A DNA stretch of 64,000 nucleotides from the NCBI GenBank assembly GCA_034387635.1, contig JAOANU010000005.1, forward strand, positions 558,001 to 622,000. The letters run 5' to 3'. The translations under genes and the position numbers were made by a program. Shown here in pieces: positions 10,249-21,924 of this stretch. Within the stretch, counting starts at the first letter, position 1. Every line of letters starts with the position of its first letter. Source of the stretch: Rhodosporidiobolus odoratus (taxonomy: Eukaryota > Basidiomycota > Microbotryomycetes > Sporidiobolales > Sporidiobolaceae). The notes beneath the pieces are model-generated. The model had not been told where the DNA came from and made no database searches. It saw only the letters and a list, made by a program, of their open reading frames with translations.

Positions 10249-13200
10249 ATGGTCACCCTTCTCTCCTCCACCACTTCGACACTGTACCAACCCGGCAAGG
10301 CTCCCCTTCTCCTCGACGATTCTCCCGCCGGTCTCACCGCCTTCACCCGTGCGGCCCGCCTCTTCTTTCGTTCCAAGAAGATTACCGAGGATGAGGACAA
10401 GATCGCCTACGTGGGTGCGGGTTTAGCGTCTTTCCAAGACCTTTACCAGTGGTACCTTTCGGCGGCGGAGGAGCACGAGGCGAAGACGTACGATACCTTC
10501 CTCGTCGAGCTTCAGAAGCGCGCTCTTCCCCGCAATTACATCTGGGAAGCTTGTGGACGGATTCGTACGGCGAAGCGAGGGGAACGGGATTTCGAGGATT
10601 GGTTGGAGGACATGCGCGCCGAACACCTCTCGTTAACGGAGAAGATCCTCCCCACGCGCGACTTCGTCGAGTCGCTACTCTACGGAATGGACGGCGAATT
10701 ATCCTCGGTTCTACGTCAAGGGTCGGCACTCAAGAACTCAGGTTTACATCGCAACGATATGGAACAACTCGCAGTCTCCACTACGGCCATCGTTTATCCT
10801 CCCCTCCTCGACTATCTCGCCTTCGATCGAGAGGCGCGCGACGAATGGAGCAAGATCGCCGCTCGCCGTCGTTCCAATGCGGCTCAACTACGGTCCCTCA
10901 GCAAGAAGACGGCGGCACTCTCCCTTCCCTCTTCTTCTCGTACCCCATCTGTCTCGGCTCGTTCCTCGTCAGCTAGAACGGCGTCCAGCAACGTGACGAC
11001 AACGGACAATCCCGCGGCGAAGAATGGAGGCGGTCGGACTCGCCCTAACAAGCTCACGGAGTTGGAGAAGGACTGGCTCTCGGCTAATCAGGGATGCTTC
11101 CGGTGCCGCAAGGCCAACGTGGATCATCGAGCCGAGGGTTGTACGGACTGGCCCGCCCCCGACCACGTCGTCCCAGTTCCTCCAGGATGGACCAAGGACA
11201 CCCTCGCCGTGACCCCAACCACCACCACCCGGGTCGGCATCGCCGCAGTTCACGGTTTCGACGATGAAGAAATCGACCTCCCGGAGTCGTTGGCGCAAGA
11301 TTCGGATTCGGACGCGTACGCTCTTCCTCCCCTTTCCTTCCTTGTCGGTTCGAGACAGTCTGGTCTTCTCACGGACGCTCTCGCTGACTCTGGTTCATTC
11401 GTCTCGCTTATCGCAGATAAGCTGGCGTCTAGACTGGGGTTAGTGAGGCAGAAGTTGAGTAGACCTAAGACTTATCGACTTGCAATTGAAGGAGGAGAAG
11501 AGTCAAAAACGATCACGGAGTTCGTCCGCGTCCCGCTTCAACTCGCCAATGGTAGCTGGTCAGCCGGACCGACTACTCTCCTCGTCGCTCCGCTCAAAGA
11601 ACCGTTCGGTATAATTCTCGGCACTCCCTTCCTTCGGCAACACCGGATCTCTATCTCCTTCGGCCACGATGTCCAACTTGTCATCCCTCAACCGGCTCCC
11701 CTGCTTCCGATCGATCTCTACGCTGAAGCCGAAGGACCGTTGACGCAACGTGAAGCTCTGGAAGAGTTGGACGACGCCGAACGCGACGACATGTTGGACT
11801 CGGCGATGGAAACGATGATTGCTCGGGTAGAAGCAAGGACGGACGAAGAGAAGGAAATGGCGGAGAGAGCAGCGAGAGTCATGGCCGACTACGACGATCT
11901 CTTCCCCGACGTACTTCCCGCCCTCACTCTCGATTACCTCAAGCGGACGGCGACTCGACACAAGATTAGGTTCGTCGACTCGGGCAAGACGCACAACATG
12001 CGCGGCTTCGACGTCCCTCGCAAGTGGAGGGAGCGCTGGAAGAAGATGCTGGACGAGCACCTTGTTTCAGGCCGACTTCGACCCTCCACATCACCCTTCG
12101 CCTCCGCCGCCTTCATCATTCCGAAGAAGGACCCGACGGCCGATCCGCGATGGGTGAACGACTATCGTGTCCTCAACGCGAATACGGTCAAGGATAGAAC
12201 GCCGCTTCCGGTCCCCGACGTGGTTCTAGGGGACGCTGCTTTGGCGAAGGTTTGGGGCAAGATAGACATGACTAATGCCTTCTTCCAAACGCCGATGTCT
12301 GAGGAGGATATCGCCAAGACGGCGATCAAGACGCCTTGGGGACTTTTCGAATGGACAGTGACGCCTCAAGGGCTCTGTAACGCGCCTGCGACGCATCAAG
12401 CGCGGGTCAACGAAGCATTACGGCATCTCATCGGAGTATGCTGCCAGGCCTTCGTTGACGATATCATCATTTATTCCTTGACTCTCGAGGAGCATGAGAA
12501 GAACTGTCGGGCGGTACTTGACGCATTACGAGCAGCAGGACTTTATTGTTCTCGCAAGAAGACTGACTTGTTCACTCTTTGCACAGACTTCCTCGGGCAC
12601 ATCATCTCTCGCGAAGGGCTTGAGGCGGATCCATCCAAGGTAGAGAAGATCAAGAACTGGACAACACCTACTACGGTGACTCAGGTGCGCGGCTTTCTTG
12701 GCGTTGTTCAGTACTTGACGAAGTTCATTCCGTCGTTGGCGGAGCATACTGCGGTGTTGACCCCCTTAACGAGGAAGGGTCTCACGAGGATCGATCATTT
12801 ATGGCGAGACAAGGAGAGGGCGGCTTTCGAGGCGGTCAAGAGGATTGTCACCTCGTTGCCGGTCCTTCGTCCCATCGATCAGGACTCGGACGAGCCTATA
12901 TGGCTTATGACGGATGCTTCCAAGGTCGGCATTGGCGCGGTACTCTTGCAGGGGAAGGACTGGCGCACAGCTTTACCCTGCGGATTCTACTCGCGTCAGT
13001 ACATCGCCGCGGAGAAGAACTACCCCACGCATGAGCAGGAGCTCTTGGGCGTGGTAGCAGCTATGAAGGCCTGGCGGTTGGATTTGTTGGGGGTCAAGTT
13101 TCAGGTTCTTACGGACCACGATACCTTGAAACATTTCAAGACTCAGTTGACGCTGTCGAAAAGACAGGCGCGATGGACGGAAGTTCTGGCGGACTACGAT

Positions 13201-14783
13201 TTTGAGATATCGTACATTCCTGGTCCACAGAATGCGGTAGCGGATGCTCTAAGTCGTTTCTCTTTCGGAGACAACGAAGGGGCGGTAGCGGTGAACGGGA
13301 TATCAGCAGTTTCTCTCTCTCCTTCCTTTGTGAAGAGTCTGGGCAGTAGCTACGCTGATGACCCTTTCTGCTCACAGCTCCTGAAGAATCTGGCGTCGTC
13401 TCCAGGTTTCTCACGAGGGGCCGAGGGTCTCCTTCTTTTTGAAGGCGCAAGGATTGTGGTTCCCAAGGTCAATGAGGTGCGCGAAACTCTCCTTCATGAC
13501 GCGCATGACGCGCTTGGACATCTGGGTCCCAGGAAGACGCTGTCGAGTCTCTCGCAGTCGTTCTACTGGCCTGGCATGTCGAAGGACGTTTTGCGTTACG
13601 TCTCTTCATGCGACGGATGTCAACGGTTCAAGGCGAGGACCACGAAGCGGGCCGGGTTGCTGCACGCACTTCCGGTACCGCTTCGACCGTTCGAAGACGT
13701 GGCTTTGGATTTCGTGGGCCCGCTCCCTCTTCGGAGGGGAAGGACATGTTGCTCACAATTACGTGTTGTTTAACGGGGTACTCTCGTCTCTTAGCGTGCC
13801 GTTCAAAGGACGGCGCTAAGGAGATCGCGGACTTAGTTTACCGTGGGTGGTTCGCGCTGTTCGGTCTTCCGAAACGTTTGGTCTCGGACAGAGACAAGCT
13901 TTTTACTTCACGTTTCTGGCGCTCTCTCCATGAGCAAGTGGGTGTAAAGTTGCAGATGTCGACCTCCTTCCACCCAGAGACGGACGGGCGAAGCGAGCGG
14001 ACCAACAAGACGGCGGTTCAAGTTTTACGACAGTATGTCTCTCGTCAACAGAAAGACTGGGTACGTTATCTCTCTTCGGTTGAGTATTCGATGAATACTG
14101 CCGTGAACGTCTCTACAGGTTCGTCACCCTTCGAGGTCGTTCTCGGTTACAAACCGTCCCTTCTCCCCCCTTCTTCTTCCATGCCCTCGCCCCTCCCCGC
14201 CGTCGAGGAAGTCATCGCGGAGCGCAAGAGTAAGATTGAGGAGGTCAGGGACGCCCTCGCGGCGTCTAAGGTCAGACAAGCGGAACAGGCGAACAAGCGA
14301 CGCGGTCAGGATCAGGGGTTTAAGGTCGGTGACTCGGTGATGGTGGATTCAGCAGACAGGAGGGCGAGGTACAAGACGCGGGGCGGCGATACCCGGGCGG
14401 CAAAACTCTTTCCTCGCTGGGACGGTCCTTATACAGTCAAGGCGGCTTTCCCCGACACTTCAACTTATCACCTCGACCTTCCTTCCTCCGACCATTCTCA
14501 CCCCGTCTTCCACTCTTCTAAACTCAAGGTCTACAACATCAACGATCCTCTTCTCCACCCTAACCGCGAACCCCCTCGACCGGAACCGATGGATGTGGAG
14601 GGGGAGAAGGAGTATATCGTCGAAGCGATTTTGGACGAGAAAGGGAAAGGGCGGAGTCGGAAATACCTGGTACGATGGGAAGGGTATCCAGATTCGGATA
14701 ATACGTGGGAAGCGGCGGCGAACGTGGAGGATACGGAAGCGCTGGATGTGTGGGAGGAAAGGAAAGGGAGGGGGGAAGTTTAG
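10249..14783 (+). pseudogene. Gag-pol of element 1, frameshifted in integrase
   Basis: Single gag-pol frame from the ATG at 10249, interrupted near 13731-13745. Gag is followed by a knuckle CFRC...DH....C (near 11095), the protease motif ADSGS (near 11385), reverse transcriptase with FVDD (near 12453), RNase H with MTDAS (near 12908), and an integrase HHCC zinc finger with HDALGH and CDGCQ. At the start of the integrase core one base is missing relative to element 2, so translation shifts and stops at 13773. The remaining integrase and the chromodomain (IVEAILDEKGKG, YLVRWEGYPDSDNTWE) continue in the next frame to 14783. The core also reads TITCCLTGY where element 2 has TVTDRLTGY, so the first DDE aspartate is absent. 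This copy should not make active integrase. Confidence 0.93.
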
Positions 14784-14800
14784 CGAGAAGGGTTCTCGCT

Positions 14801-14818
14801 GGAAGGGGAGGGGGAGGG
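14801..14818 (+). other. Polypurine tract of element 1
   Basis: An 18-nt all-purine run (GGAAGG, then G-runs broken by A) ends exactly at the first base of the 3' LTR, the expected place and composition for the plus-strand primer. Confidence 0.85.
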
Positions 14819-15083
14819 TGTAAGGCTAAGTGCCTCACCCAAGGTCGGAAAGGATATAGGAGGAGAAAAGATGAGACACGGATCCATGTTGAAGGATGAG
14901 CACGGCGCATTCTGGTTCTTCTCCTTACGCTCACGCTTACCGGAGAACGAACCAGGTGTGTGACTCTCTTTGTAGCTCTCCTTACGCTCACGCTTACCGG
15001 AGAACGAACCAGCAATACACTTGGTTCCCTTGTCTACCGTTGCAGCGTCGAGTCGAGTGTTGGTCGTTATAGGCGACCTTCCA
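14819..15083 (+). repeat. 3' LTR of element 1
   Basis: 265 bp, identical by eye to the 5' LTR except one A/G difference. The element ends here at ...TTCCA. Confidence 0.95.
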
Positions 15084-15111
15084 CGTCGGTGGTGCGGCGA
15101 GAGGAAGGCAT
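15084..15111 (-). pseudogene. 5' part of the host gene split by LTR element 1
   Basis: ATG at 15109-15111 followed by PSSRRTTD, reading straight into the element. An in-frame upstream Met at 15282 would give a longer Ser/Pro-rich start; the shorter one is preferred because the upstream part looks like leader sequence. Joined to 9765 downward after removing one target duplication, the frame is preserved. Confidence 0.55.
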
Positions 15112-16113
15112 GGTGGAGTTTTGGTGCGGTAGCAGAGGGAGAGACGTCGCTATTGACGGGGCAGAGGTAAGACGAGGCGAAGAGAGAGGGAGAGACACGT
15201 GCGAGCGGTGAGGAGAAGTGTTCGTGCTCGAGGAGTTCGCAAAAGAGAGACGAGAATGGGCGAGACGAATGGGCATTCTCACGAAAAAGTCCTAGCTAGC
15301 ACTTTTTGAAAAATGCCCATTTCGCTACCGAACGCGCTTTCTCGTCGCTCTTCCGATCACACTTTTTCTCGGAAAATGCCCGTTTCGGCCAAAATTGACT
15401 GCTACTCGCTAAGAAGGTCAAGTGGAAAGTCCACCTTTACTGCTTATGCCTCTCGCTGACGACAGTCTCATGGAGATGAAGTCGGTACAAGCCATGAGTA
15501 CGTAGGAGTGCAACGAGCGGTTTCGCAGAGACGCTAACAAATTAGAATAACCATGTCTATCCTTCTATGCTTCTATCCTTCTATCCTTCTATCGATCCTT
15601 CTACCCTCTCAGTCTATATCCGCGATTCAATCTATGTTTCTTACCTTTCCAGCTCACCTGAGCGCGGCCTGCCCATCCTCTGCTCCCTCTCCCGCTAATC
15701 CTCCTCTCCTGATCCTGCCTCCCTTCCACACTTTCTGCAAGGATTTGCTCTCCTCGCACTTCAGTCTCTCCGCTTCTAAGTCTCATTTCGCTTCTTTCCC
15801 TCAGTAGTACTTCCTGATCCATCCCCCTTGCGCAGTATCCGTGTCTTCCCGACTGGTATATGCGTGAAGAGGAGAAGTAGATGGATCATTCAACTGAGGG
15901 TGGACTTGTAGCATACTTTGGCCTTCTCTTTCTCTTTAGCGCTCTACACCCCTATCTCTCCCGTTGTACGGAATACACCCGGTTCACTATCTTTGGTTCC
16001 GATCGCCCTCGCCGTGACGCTCCGGCTCCATCCCTCCAGATACTCCCGCAAGATCCCTGTCCTCGTCGCCCGACTTGAAGACGGTGCCTCTTGCACTTTC
16101 TTCCCCCCCGATC
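15112..16113. other. Intergenic: leader/promoter of the interrupted gene, repeats, no gene
   Basis: The first 300 bases carry repeated GGGCATT-type boxes (see findings). 15553-15605 is a CTTCTAT microsatellite. The plus-strand frames at 15553-15807 and 15881-16121 are pyrimidine-rich and show no domain. The stop of the next minus-strand gene is near 16114. Confidence 0.5.
15553..15605 (+). repeat. CTTCTAT microsatellite
   Basis: Imperfect tandem units of CCTTCTAT/GCTTCTAT, about six copies. Confidence 0.8.
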
Positions 16114-17622
16114 TTACTTGAACGCCGTCCCCGCCTGAAACGCCTCGCAAGTTGTGCCCAACCTCGCCGCCGTCCTCAACCCAATACGGCGATGATCCCG
16201 CGCGAGACTGTAACCGTCCCGCGCCCGAGTCTGCGCCTCTCGCAAACAAAAATAAGGTTTGGGCAGATCGGCTTCTGTATCGTTAGGCGCAGCTACTCGA
16301 GAGGGAGCGTCGGAATAATTTAGGTTGGGTAGGATCGGAACGGGAGAGTAGGTTGAGGTGGTGGTGGCTAGCAATACAGGGTCGACGAGGGGATGTGGTT
16401 GATAATTGGGCGGGAGGAGAATCGCTGCTCCGGGTGGCAGGGACTGAGCAGGGCTGGAGATCACGGTGTCCTCGAACGTTTCCGGGTGGGCCGCATTTCG
16501 GCTCTGATGCTGAGTAGGGAAGTGCTTGAGTCGTCGTGCCGTCCGTATTTAGAGACAAAGACGGCGAAAAAGAGTTCAGGACGCACCGACGTTGGAATAG
16601 TACAAGGAACTTGTCCTGTCATGATCTGCTGCCATGTTGGCTGAACCATGGCGACTGCTGTTGAGCTCGGGAGATGGAGAGGCAAATGAAGCGTGATACG
16701 CACCAGAGCATGCCGATACACGAGACCTTCGTAGCTTCGTATCAGGTTACGAGTGATCAGAACCCGTTGACCCAGGTTTAGTGAGTCCCAGTGACCGGCA
16801 GTGACGACGATGTGCTCGGCGTACTGCTTGACCCGCTCGACGAGCTCCTCTCGTCGAGCTGTCTCCGCGCCGGCAACTTGCTCGAGAGAACGGATCGATT
16901 CCTCGAGCTGTTTAAACGTGAACGCCTGCCGATCGCCTTGTCTGAAGGAAGGGGGAGGTACCCCTGTGGTCAAGGAGGGAAAGGCTCGCGGAGCGAATTC
17001 GCGCGGTGGACGGCCGCGACCTCGGGAAATTGGTCGTGGTGGTGCAGCGGCCTCAGGCCGATCGGAGGAAGATGACGAGTCCGTTGGGTAGGGGGCATGC
17101 CACAGTTTACTTCGGGCTTGAGATCGGTACCGGTCGCCGTCCTACAAGATCAGGCAGACGTGTCAAAAGCCGATACCATCCAGACGTTCCTGTCACCGTC
17201 CGAGAGAGGCTCACCCGAGTAGTCATTGCTCCGCGCAGGATCTCATTGACCTCTTGCTGCGGTTGCAATAAGCGTCAATCAATGGAGACCGTGGAGAGGT
17301 GCTAGGAGAAGCTCACCGGCGTCCGCCCCTCCTGAATAGCCCCTCCTGCTTCCGTGATACGTTGCAAGACAAGCTTCCACATTGTGCTTTCGCGACGGCT
17401 TAGTAGCCTTGCCCATTCCTCGTCGGGCAGAAACTCCTCAAGGCGTTCCGCACGCAGCATTAGCCACTTTGCTTGTTCCAAAGCCAGGCTTCGCTCTGCA
17501 CTTCCGTCAGGTTGCTGCTGCGCGAGACGGGTCTTCTCGTTGGCGGGCTCGATGAAAGCGACGTAAACTGCCCGGCGGTAATCGTTGTTGTTCCAAGGCC
17601 AGGGGGGCGGGACGGTGTCCAT
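16114..17622 (-). CDS. Unrecognised nuclear-type protein with an AT-hook-like motif
   Basis: Multi-exon minus-strand gene. The first exon (from the ATG at 17620-17622) reads MDTVPPPWPWNNNDYRRAV and a helical, charged segment (EQAKWLMLRAERLEEFLPDEEWARLL). The middle exon, upstream of and including 16973, has a Ser/Asp run, then RPISRGRGRPPREFAPR, which contains the GRGRP core of an AT-hook. It is followed by a likely coiled coil (FTFKQLEESIRSLEQVAGAE...). The last exon ends EAFQAGTAFK at the stop near 16114. Exact junctions between 16460-16520 and 16690-16720 were not settled, because two frames stay open there. A longer start at 17730 is possible. A DNA- or chromatin-associated role is an inference from the AT-hook only; no known family is claimed. 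Confidence 0.55.
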
Positions 17623-17730
17623 TGTTACAGAGAGTGTAGTCGATCGATTGTGAGGGAGCGGAGGACACGAACCATCAGTGGAAGCTGCATACCGCGGGTT
17701 GTCCGATTCGAGGAAGGCAGTGTTGGGCAA

Positions 17731-18187
17731 ATACCATTAATAACTTGGTAGCATTATAAAAGCATTCTGGCCCCCATTAATACCACCATTATTAACTCCA
17801 CACTTAATAGCCAGCAAATGTAATCAATACAAGAAAGGTGTAAGGCTGAATACAAAAGCCATCTTTTTTGAGAAGTCGTTCTCCCGCATTGCTTCTTGCC
17901 TCCTGTTACACAGTAGTGGCATTGTAGGCTGTTACAACAAGGTCGTGTCAGCAGAGGAGAGACCGTTCCCTAAACTTTCTTCCTACCAATTAAGACCCAA
18001 ATCTGCCTCGACGTGAAGAAGCCGGGTACAAGCCCTCTTCTCTTCCTCCTCTCTTGCGCGCCATCTTGGCTCCTTCAGGCGCAATTTGGGGGCACTTTGG
18101 ATATTTATACTTTTCCGGAGAATCTCCCATTAATACCTTCATTATTAACTAATAATAACCATTTATACCAATACTAATCTTAACTAA
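17731..18187. other. AT-rich block with internal direct repeats, possible mobile-element remnant
   Basis: About 460 bases that are strikingly AT-rich at both ends against the GC-rich surroundings. A 25-nt segment at 17773-17797 recurs at 18126-18150 with 23 of 25 bases the same. TGGGCA near 17724 and TGCCCA near 18186 are inverted. There is no coding frame. Confidence 0.5.
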
Positions 18188-19183
18188 TGCCCATCACTGG
18201 AGGAAGGCGCCAGAACACAGCTTCGCAAAGTTCTGGAGCGGATACGCAGCAGCGCCGTCGCCGACGAGCCAGCTTTATAGGCAATATTGCTAGACCTGAG
18301 CGAAATGAAAATGTGGAAAAATTGCTCGCCGCCCGGATGTAGTGTGCGAGCCTGCGCGAGGAACGACAAAGACTGACGGTACAAACGGCTGCGGTCGCAT
18401 CTTGGTCACGTGCCAAAGTGAAAGGCGAGACAGGAGAGAAAAGCGTTGCGAGGCGAAGGGGAAAAAAAGCCTGAGCGAGGAGCGGCGAGTGCAGATGGGG
18501 GGAACCTAGCGGTACCACGTATAGACCTGTACGGCCTCAATCAGCAAGATACTGACATGAAGTACTCGAGGTTGTGGCTGGAACAGGACAGAGCAAGGAG
18601 AGCCGAACAGGAGAAAAGTCGGATCCTCCACTGCGCGGCCCAGCCGAGCGTCACAAGCAGCCACCATATGCAGACTACGCTGATCTGCTGACCCACGCAC
18701 TCGAGAGCTTGGTTATCTTGGAGGGAGTGCTTCGTCCGAGGCGGGTTGTAGAGCGGTTGTCGGAAAGGGTCGAGCGAGTCGAGGAGGTCGCCTGGGGAAT
18801 TCCTCGTACCCATGGGCCTGGCAGCAGTCGCAACGGCGAACGGGCAGATGCGAGGCTGTATCGCGGGTTGTAGCAGTCGGATGAAGGCGGTCGATGGGGT
18901 CTCAGGACAGCGAGGAAAGGTAGAGGACGCGGCGTTCGGCTTGAGCGGTCATACCGGAGCTCGGAGCTCGATGGTCGGTCATGATCTAGACAACAGCTCG
19001 TAGTCGTGCGAGTGTAACAAGGCGAGACGTTGAAACGACGACAGCGATTTGATCATTTCCCATTCTCGTCGGACGTTGATAGAGGCCGGTAAGCTCAACG
19101 CACTCCAAGCCGGCGCACGACACTGACCTCCCACCTAATCGTCGCGCGAATCTCATCTCTTTGCCCTTCTTACAGTTACCGAC
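18188..19183. other. Unassigned stretch upstream of MIC60
   Basis: About 1 kb with short open frames on both strands, for example plus-strand 18446-18691 and 18574-18873, the latter with an amphipathic ALESLVILEGVL segment. No family recognised and no convincing splice model. The last 150 bases should be the MIC60 promoter. Confidence 0.3.
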
Positions 19184-21561
19184 ATGCTCCGCCCTTCCTC
19201 CTCGCTCGCTCTCCCTAGAGCTTCATTGCGGTCGAGCAACCTGTCTACGTCGCTCTGCAATCCCCAGTCGACCGTCCACAATCGGTCCGCACAGCTCGCT
19301 TCACGTCGAGTTCGTCCTTTCCTGCTTCATCTCTCCCCCGCTCCTTTCCGCAATCAATCTGACCTTGCACTCGTTCTGCAGGCTTATGCGACCGCGCCGG
19401 CCAAGTCTTCCGCTCTTCCCAACATCCCGCCCCCTAAACCCCGCAAATCCCTCACCCGCCGCATCGTTTCGCCTCTCATCCTCTTGACCATCGCCTTTTA
19501 CGGTGCTTCCGTCCCTCTCGGCTACTTCTCCCTCCGCTACCGCGATTTCCTCGTCGAAACCGTTCCCGGCGGTGAACAGCTCGGCGAGCTCCTCGATGAA
19601 CTGCAAATCCAGCGCGCCTCGGTCAAGCTTCCACAAGGCGTTCAGCCCGCTCCAGCAGGCAAGGGGAAAGAGACCGAGTTGACCCGCTACGCCGAGAGCC
19701 GTGCTCGCGCCGAAGGATGGAAAATTAAGAAGGGTGAGCCAACCAACCCGGAACAGGCCCGCCTCGAGATCAAGGAGAAGCTTGAGAAGGAGGCCAAGGC
19801 CGTCGTCTCGGCGACCAAGGACAAGGTCTCCGACATTGTCGAGGCTGCGAAGGCGAGGGCATCAGATGTCAAGACTGTGGCGGTCAAGGCCGAAGGTGCT
19901 GTTGAAGAAAAGGCCAAGGAGGTTACCGCCGCTGTCAAGGAGGCCGTTCCCGAGATCCCCGCCGTCCCTGCGTCTGTCGTCGAGTCGAAGCCTGTCGAGC
20001 CAGCGTCCACTCTCCCCGTTTACGCTCAACGCCCGCGTCAGCTCGACGCCACTCCTATTCCTCCGAAACGCGCCGCCAAGGAGGTCTACCAGGGCCCGCC
20101 TCTGCCCCTCGGCTTCGAGCCCGCGCCGGGTTACGAGCTCCCTCGCGGTGCCCCTGCGCCCAAGGGCGACCTCAAGCCCGCTCCCCCTCCTCCCATGCCC
20201 CTTCCCCTCCTCGCCCCGGCCGTCAAGGACGTCGTCACGTCCGAACCGCTCATTGGCGAGCTCGCTTCGACCATCGACTCTCTGGCCAAGTATGTCGAGA
20301 AGAACGATGCGACCTCTTCCGCTGGAGCCGCTACTGTCCTCAGTGGCGCTCAGAAGGACATCAAGAGTTTGGCGGCGCGTCTCGAGGCTATCAAGAAGCA
20401 GGAGGAGGACAAGCTTCAAGCTCAGCTCAAGCAGCAGGCCGGCGAGTACTCGTCTTTGCTGCTCAAGGCTGAGAAGGAGCTTGTCGAGCGCCTCGACACG
20501 CAGGAGGAAGACTGGAAGAAGGCGTTTGATCAGGAGCGCTCCAACCTCGTATCGGCCTACAAGGAGAGGCTCGACAAGGAGCTTTCAACCCAGCAAGAGA
20601 TTATCAATCAGCGTCTTCGGGAAGAGGTTGTCGCGCAGGGCATTGAGTTGCAGCGCCGATGGGTACAGGAGATCAAGCTCCGTGTTGAGCAGGAGCGCAG
20701 CGGTCGGTTGGCGAAGCTGGAGGAGCTCGAGAGCGGTGTGCGCAAGCTGGAGAAGGTGGCAAAGGACAACGAGGAGGTACGTCCGCCAAGTGCTTTTTCT
20801 GCTCCGAGCGACGATCTAATTGACTGCCTTTGCTTCCTCAGGTTCTAGGCGAGGCTGTCCGCGCCCGCCGTATCTTCACGGCTGTCCGCGCTCTCGAGCA
20901 CAAGGTCGAGACCGGCCTTCCATTCGCCGCTGAGCTCGCTGCCCTTCAGCGCCTCGCTCAGACCCCGTCCACCCCCAACTCTCCCGTCGCCGACTCCCTC
21001 CTTACCCTCGCCCTCTCCTCGATCCCCAGCCAAGTCGCTTCCTCTGGCGTCTCCTCCTTCTCCGCCCTCGCCGCCCGCTTCTCCCAATCCGTCGCCCCGC
21101 AGCTCAAGAAGGTCTCCCTCCTTCCGGAAAATGGCGGCGTACTGGAATACCTCACGAGTTACGTTGCGAGCCATGCTCTCTTCGAGAAACAGGGCTGGGC
21201 CGATGGAGAAGATGTTGTCAGCACGGTCGCGCGTGCCAAGTTCTGGCTCGCTAACAAGGACCTTGACTTGGCTACCCGTGAGGTCAACTCGTTGAAGGGT
21301 GCGTTTGTGGTCTCTCCTTGTATCGCTGTACACTTGACTTCCTCGGTAGACAGTACTGACTCTTGCGATCGTCTGCATAGGCTGGCCTAAGGCTCTTGCG
21401 GCGGACTGGCTCAAGCAGGCGAGAAGTCACCTCGAGGTGAAGCAGGCGCTTGAGGTGCGTTTCCTCTGTATCCCTGTCATAGCGGTCAGTCCGTACTCAC
21501 ATTCCTCCTGCTGCAGGTTGCCGAGCGGGAAGCGACCGCTGAGAGCTTGAAGGCGGTCTGA
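19184..21561 (+). CDS. MIC60: MICOS complex subunit MIC60 (mitofilin)
   Basis: Inner-membrane protein that organises cristae junctions. Exons 19184-20776, 20842-21298, 21381-21454 and 21517-21561. The N-terminus is Arg/Ser-rich with no acidic residues, a typical mitochondrial presequence. It is followed by a transmembrane segment (IVSPLILLTIAFYGASVPLGYF), a long Ala/Lys/Glu-rich and Pro-rich linker, and a coiled coil (about residues 390-530). The mitofilin C-terminal signature follows, including GEAVRARRIFTAVRALEHKV and ARAKFWLANKDLDLATREVN, then GWPKALAADWLKQARSHLEVKQALE. Length, about 720 aa, is within the fungal range. The 5' ATG is the first in the frame and directly precedes the presequence. 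Confidence 0.95.
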
Positions 21562-21924
21562 AAGGGGTCAGGTCGAGGGCAGACGCAGATGACTGACTAG
21601 GCGGGACGGAGGCTAACGCAGCGCGCATAGCTCGACATGAAAAGCTGTTACTAGATTCTGTACCAATGCGGTTTCGTTGCGCTTTGTCAGTGACGAGGCG
21701 GGAAGGGGAAAAGCCGCTCGAGTCTTCACAAGTGCTCGGTTTCACCGTGCTCGCGACCAGTCAACGTCTCTTCAAGTTGAGCCCGCTGGACTGTGTACGC
21801 CCGCCTCTCGCGGCGTCCGACGTGCACAACCCGTTACAACCCCCTTTCGATCCCGGCCTTTCTCCTCCCCCTCGCTTTGCCTGACGCTACGTCTCCTTCT
21901 GCTTCCGTCCCGCCCTGTTTAATA

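Larger units (their letters stand above)
9766..15083 (+). mobile_element. LTR retrotransposon, Ty3/gypsy chromovirus type (element 1)
   Basis: Complete 5,318-bp element: two 265-bp LTRs starting TG and ending CA, one fused gag-pol frame, and a purine-rich tract directly before the 3' LTR. Flanking pentamers GGTCG (9761-9765) and CGTCG (15084-15088) match at four of five bases and are read as the target duplication. The LTRs differ at one position by eye (near 9931 against 14984), so insertion is recent. Domain order is Gag, zinc knuckle, protease, reverse transcriptase, RNase H, integrase, chromodomain, which defines Ty3/gypsy chromoviruses. The integrase is broken by a 1-nt frameshift and lacks its first catalytic Asp. 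Confidence 0.95.

Noticed and set aside
14560..15015. Minus-strand ORF with repeated LVRSPVSVSVRR (also seen at 9770-9962)
   Set aside because: Antisense reading of the duplicated unit inside the element 1 LTR, not a protein.
19701..20819. 372-codon plus-strand frame rich in Arg/Ser
   Set aside because: Alternate frame of the MIC60 first exon; composition is the shifted reading of Ala/Lys/Glu-rich codons, and MIC60 is certain.
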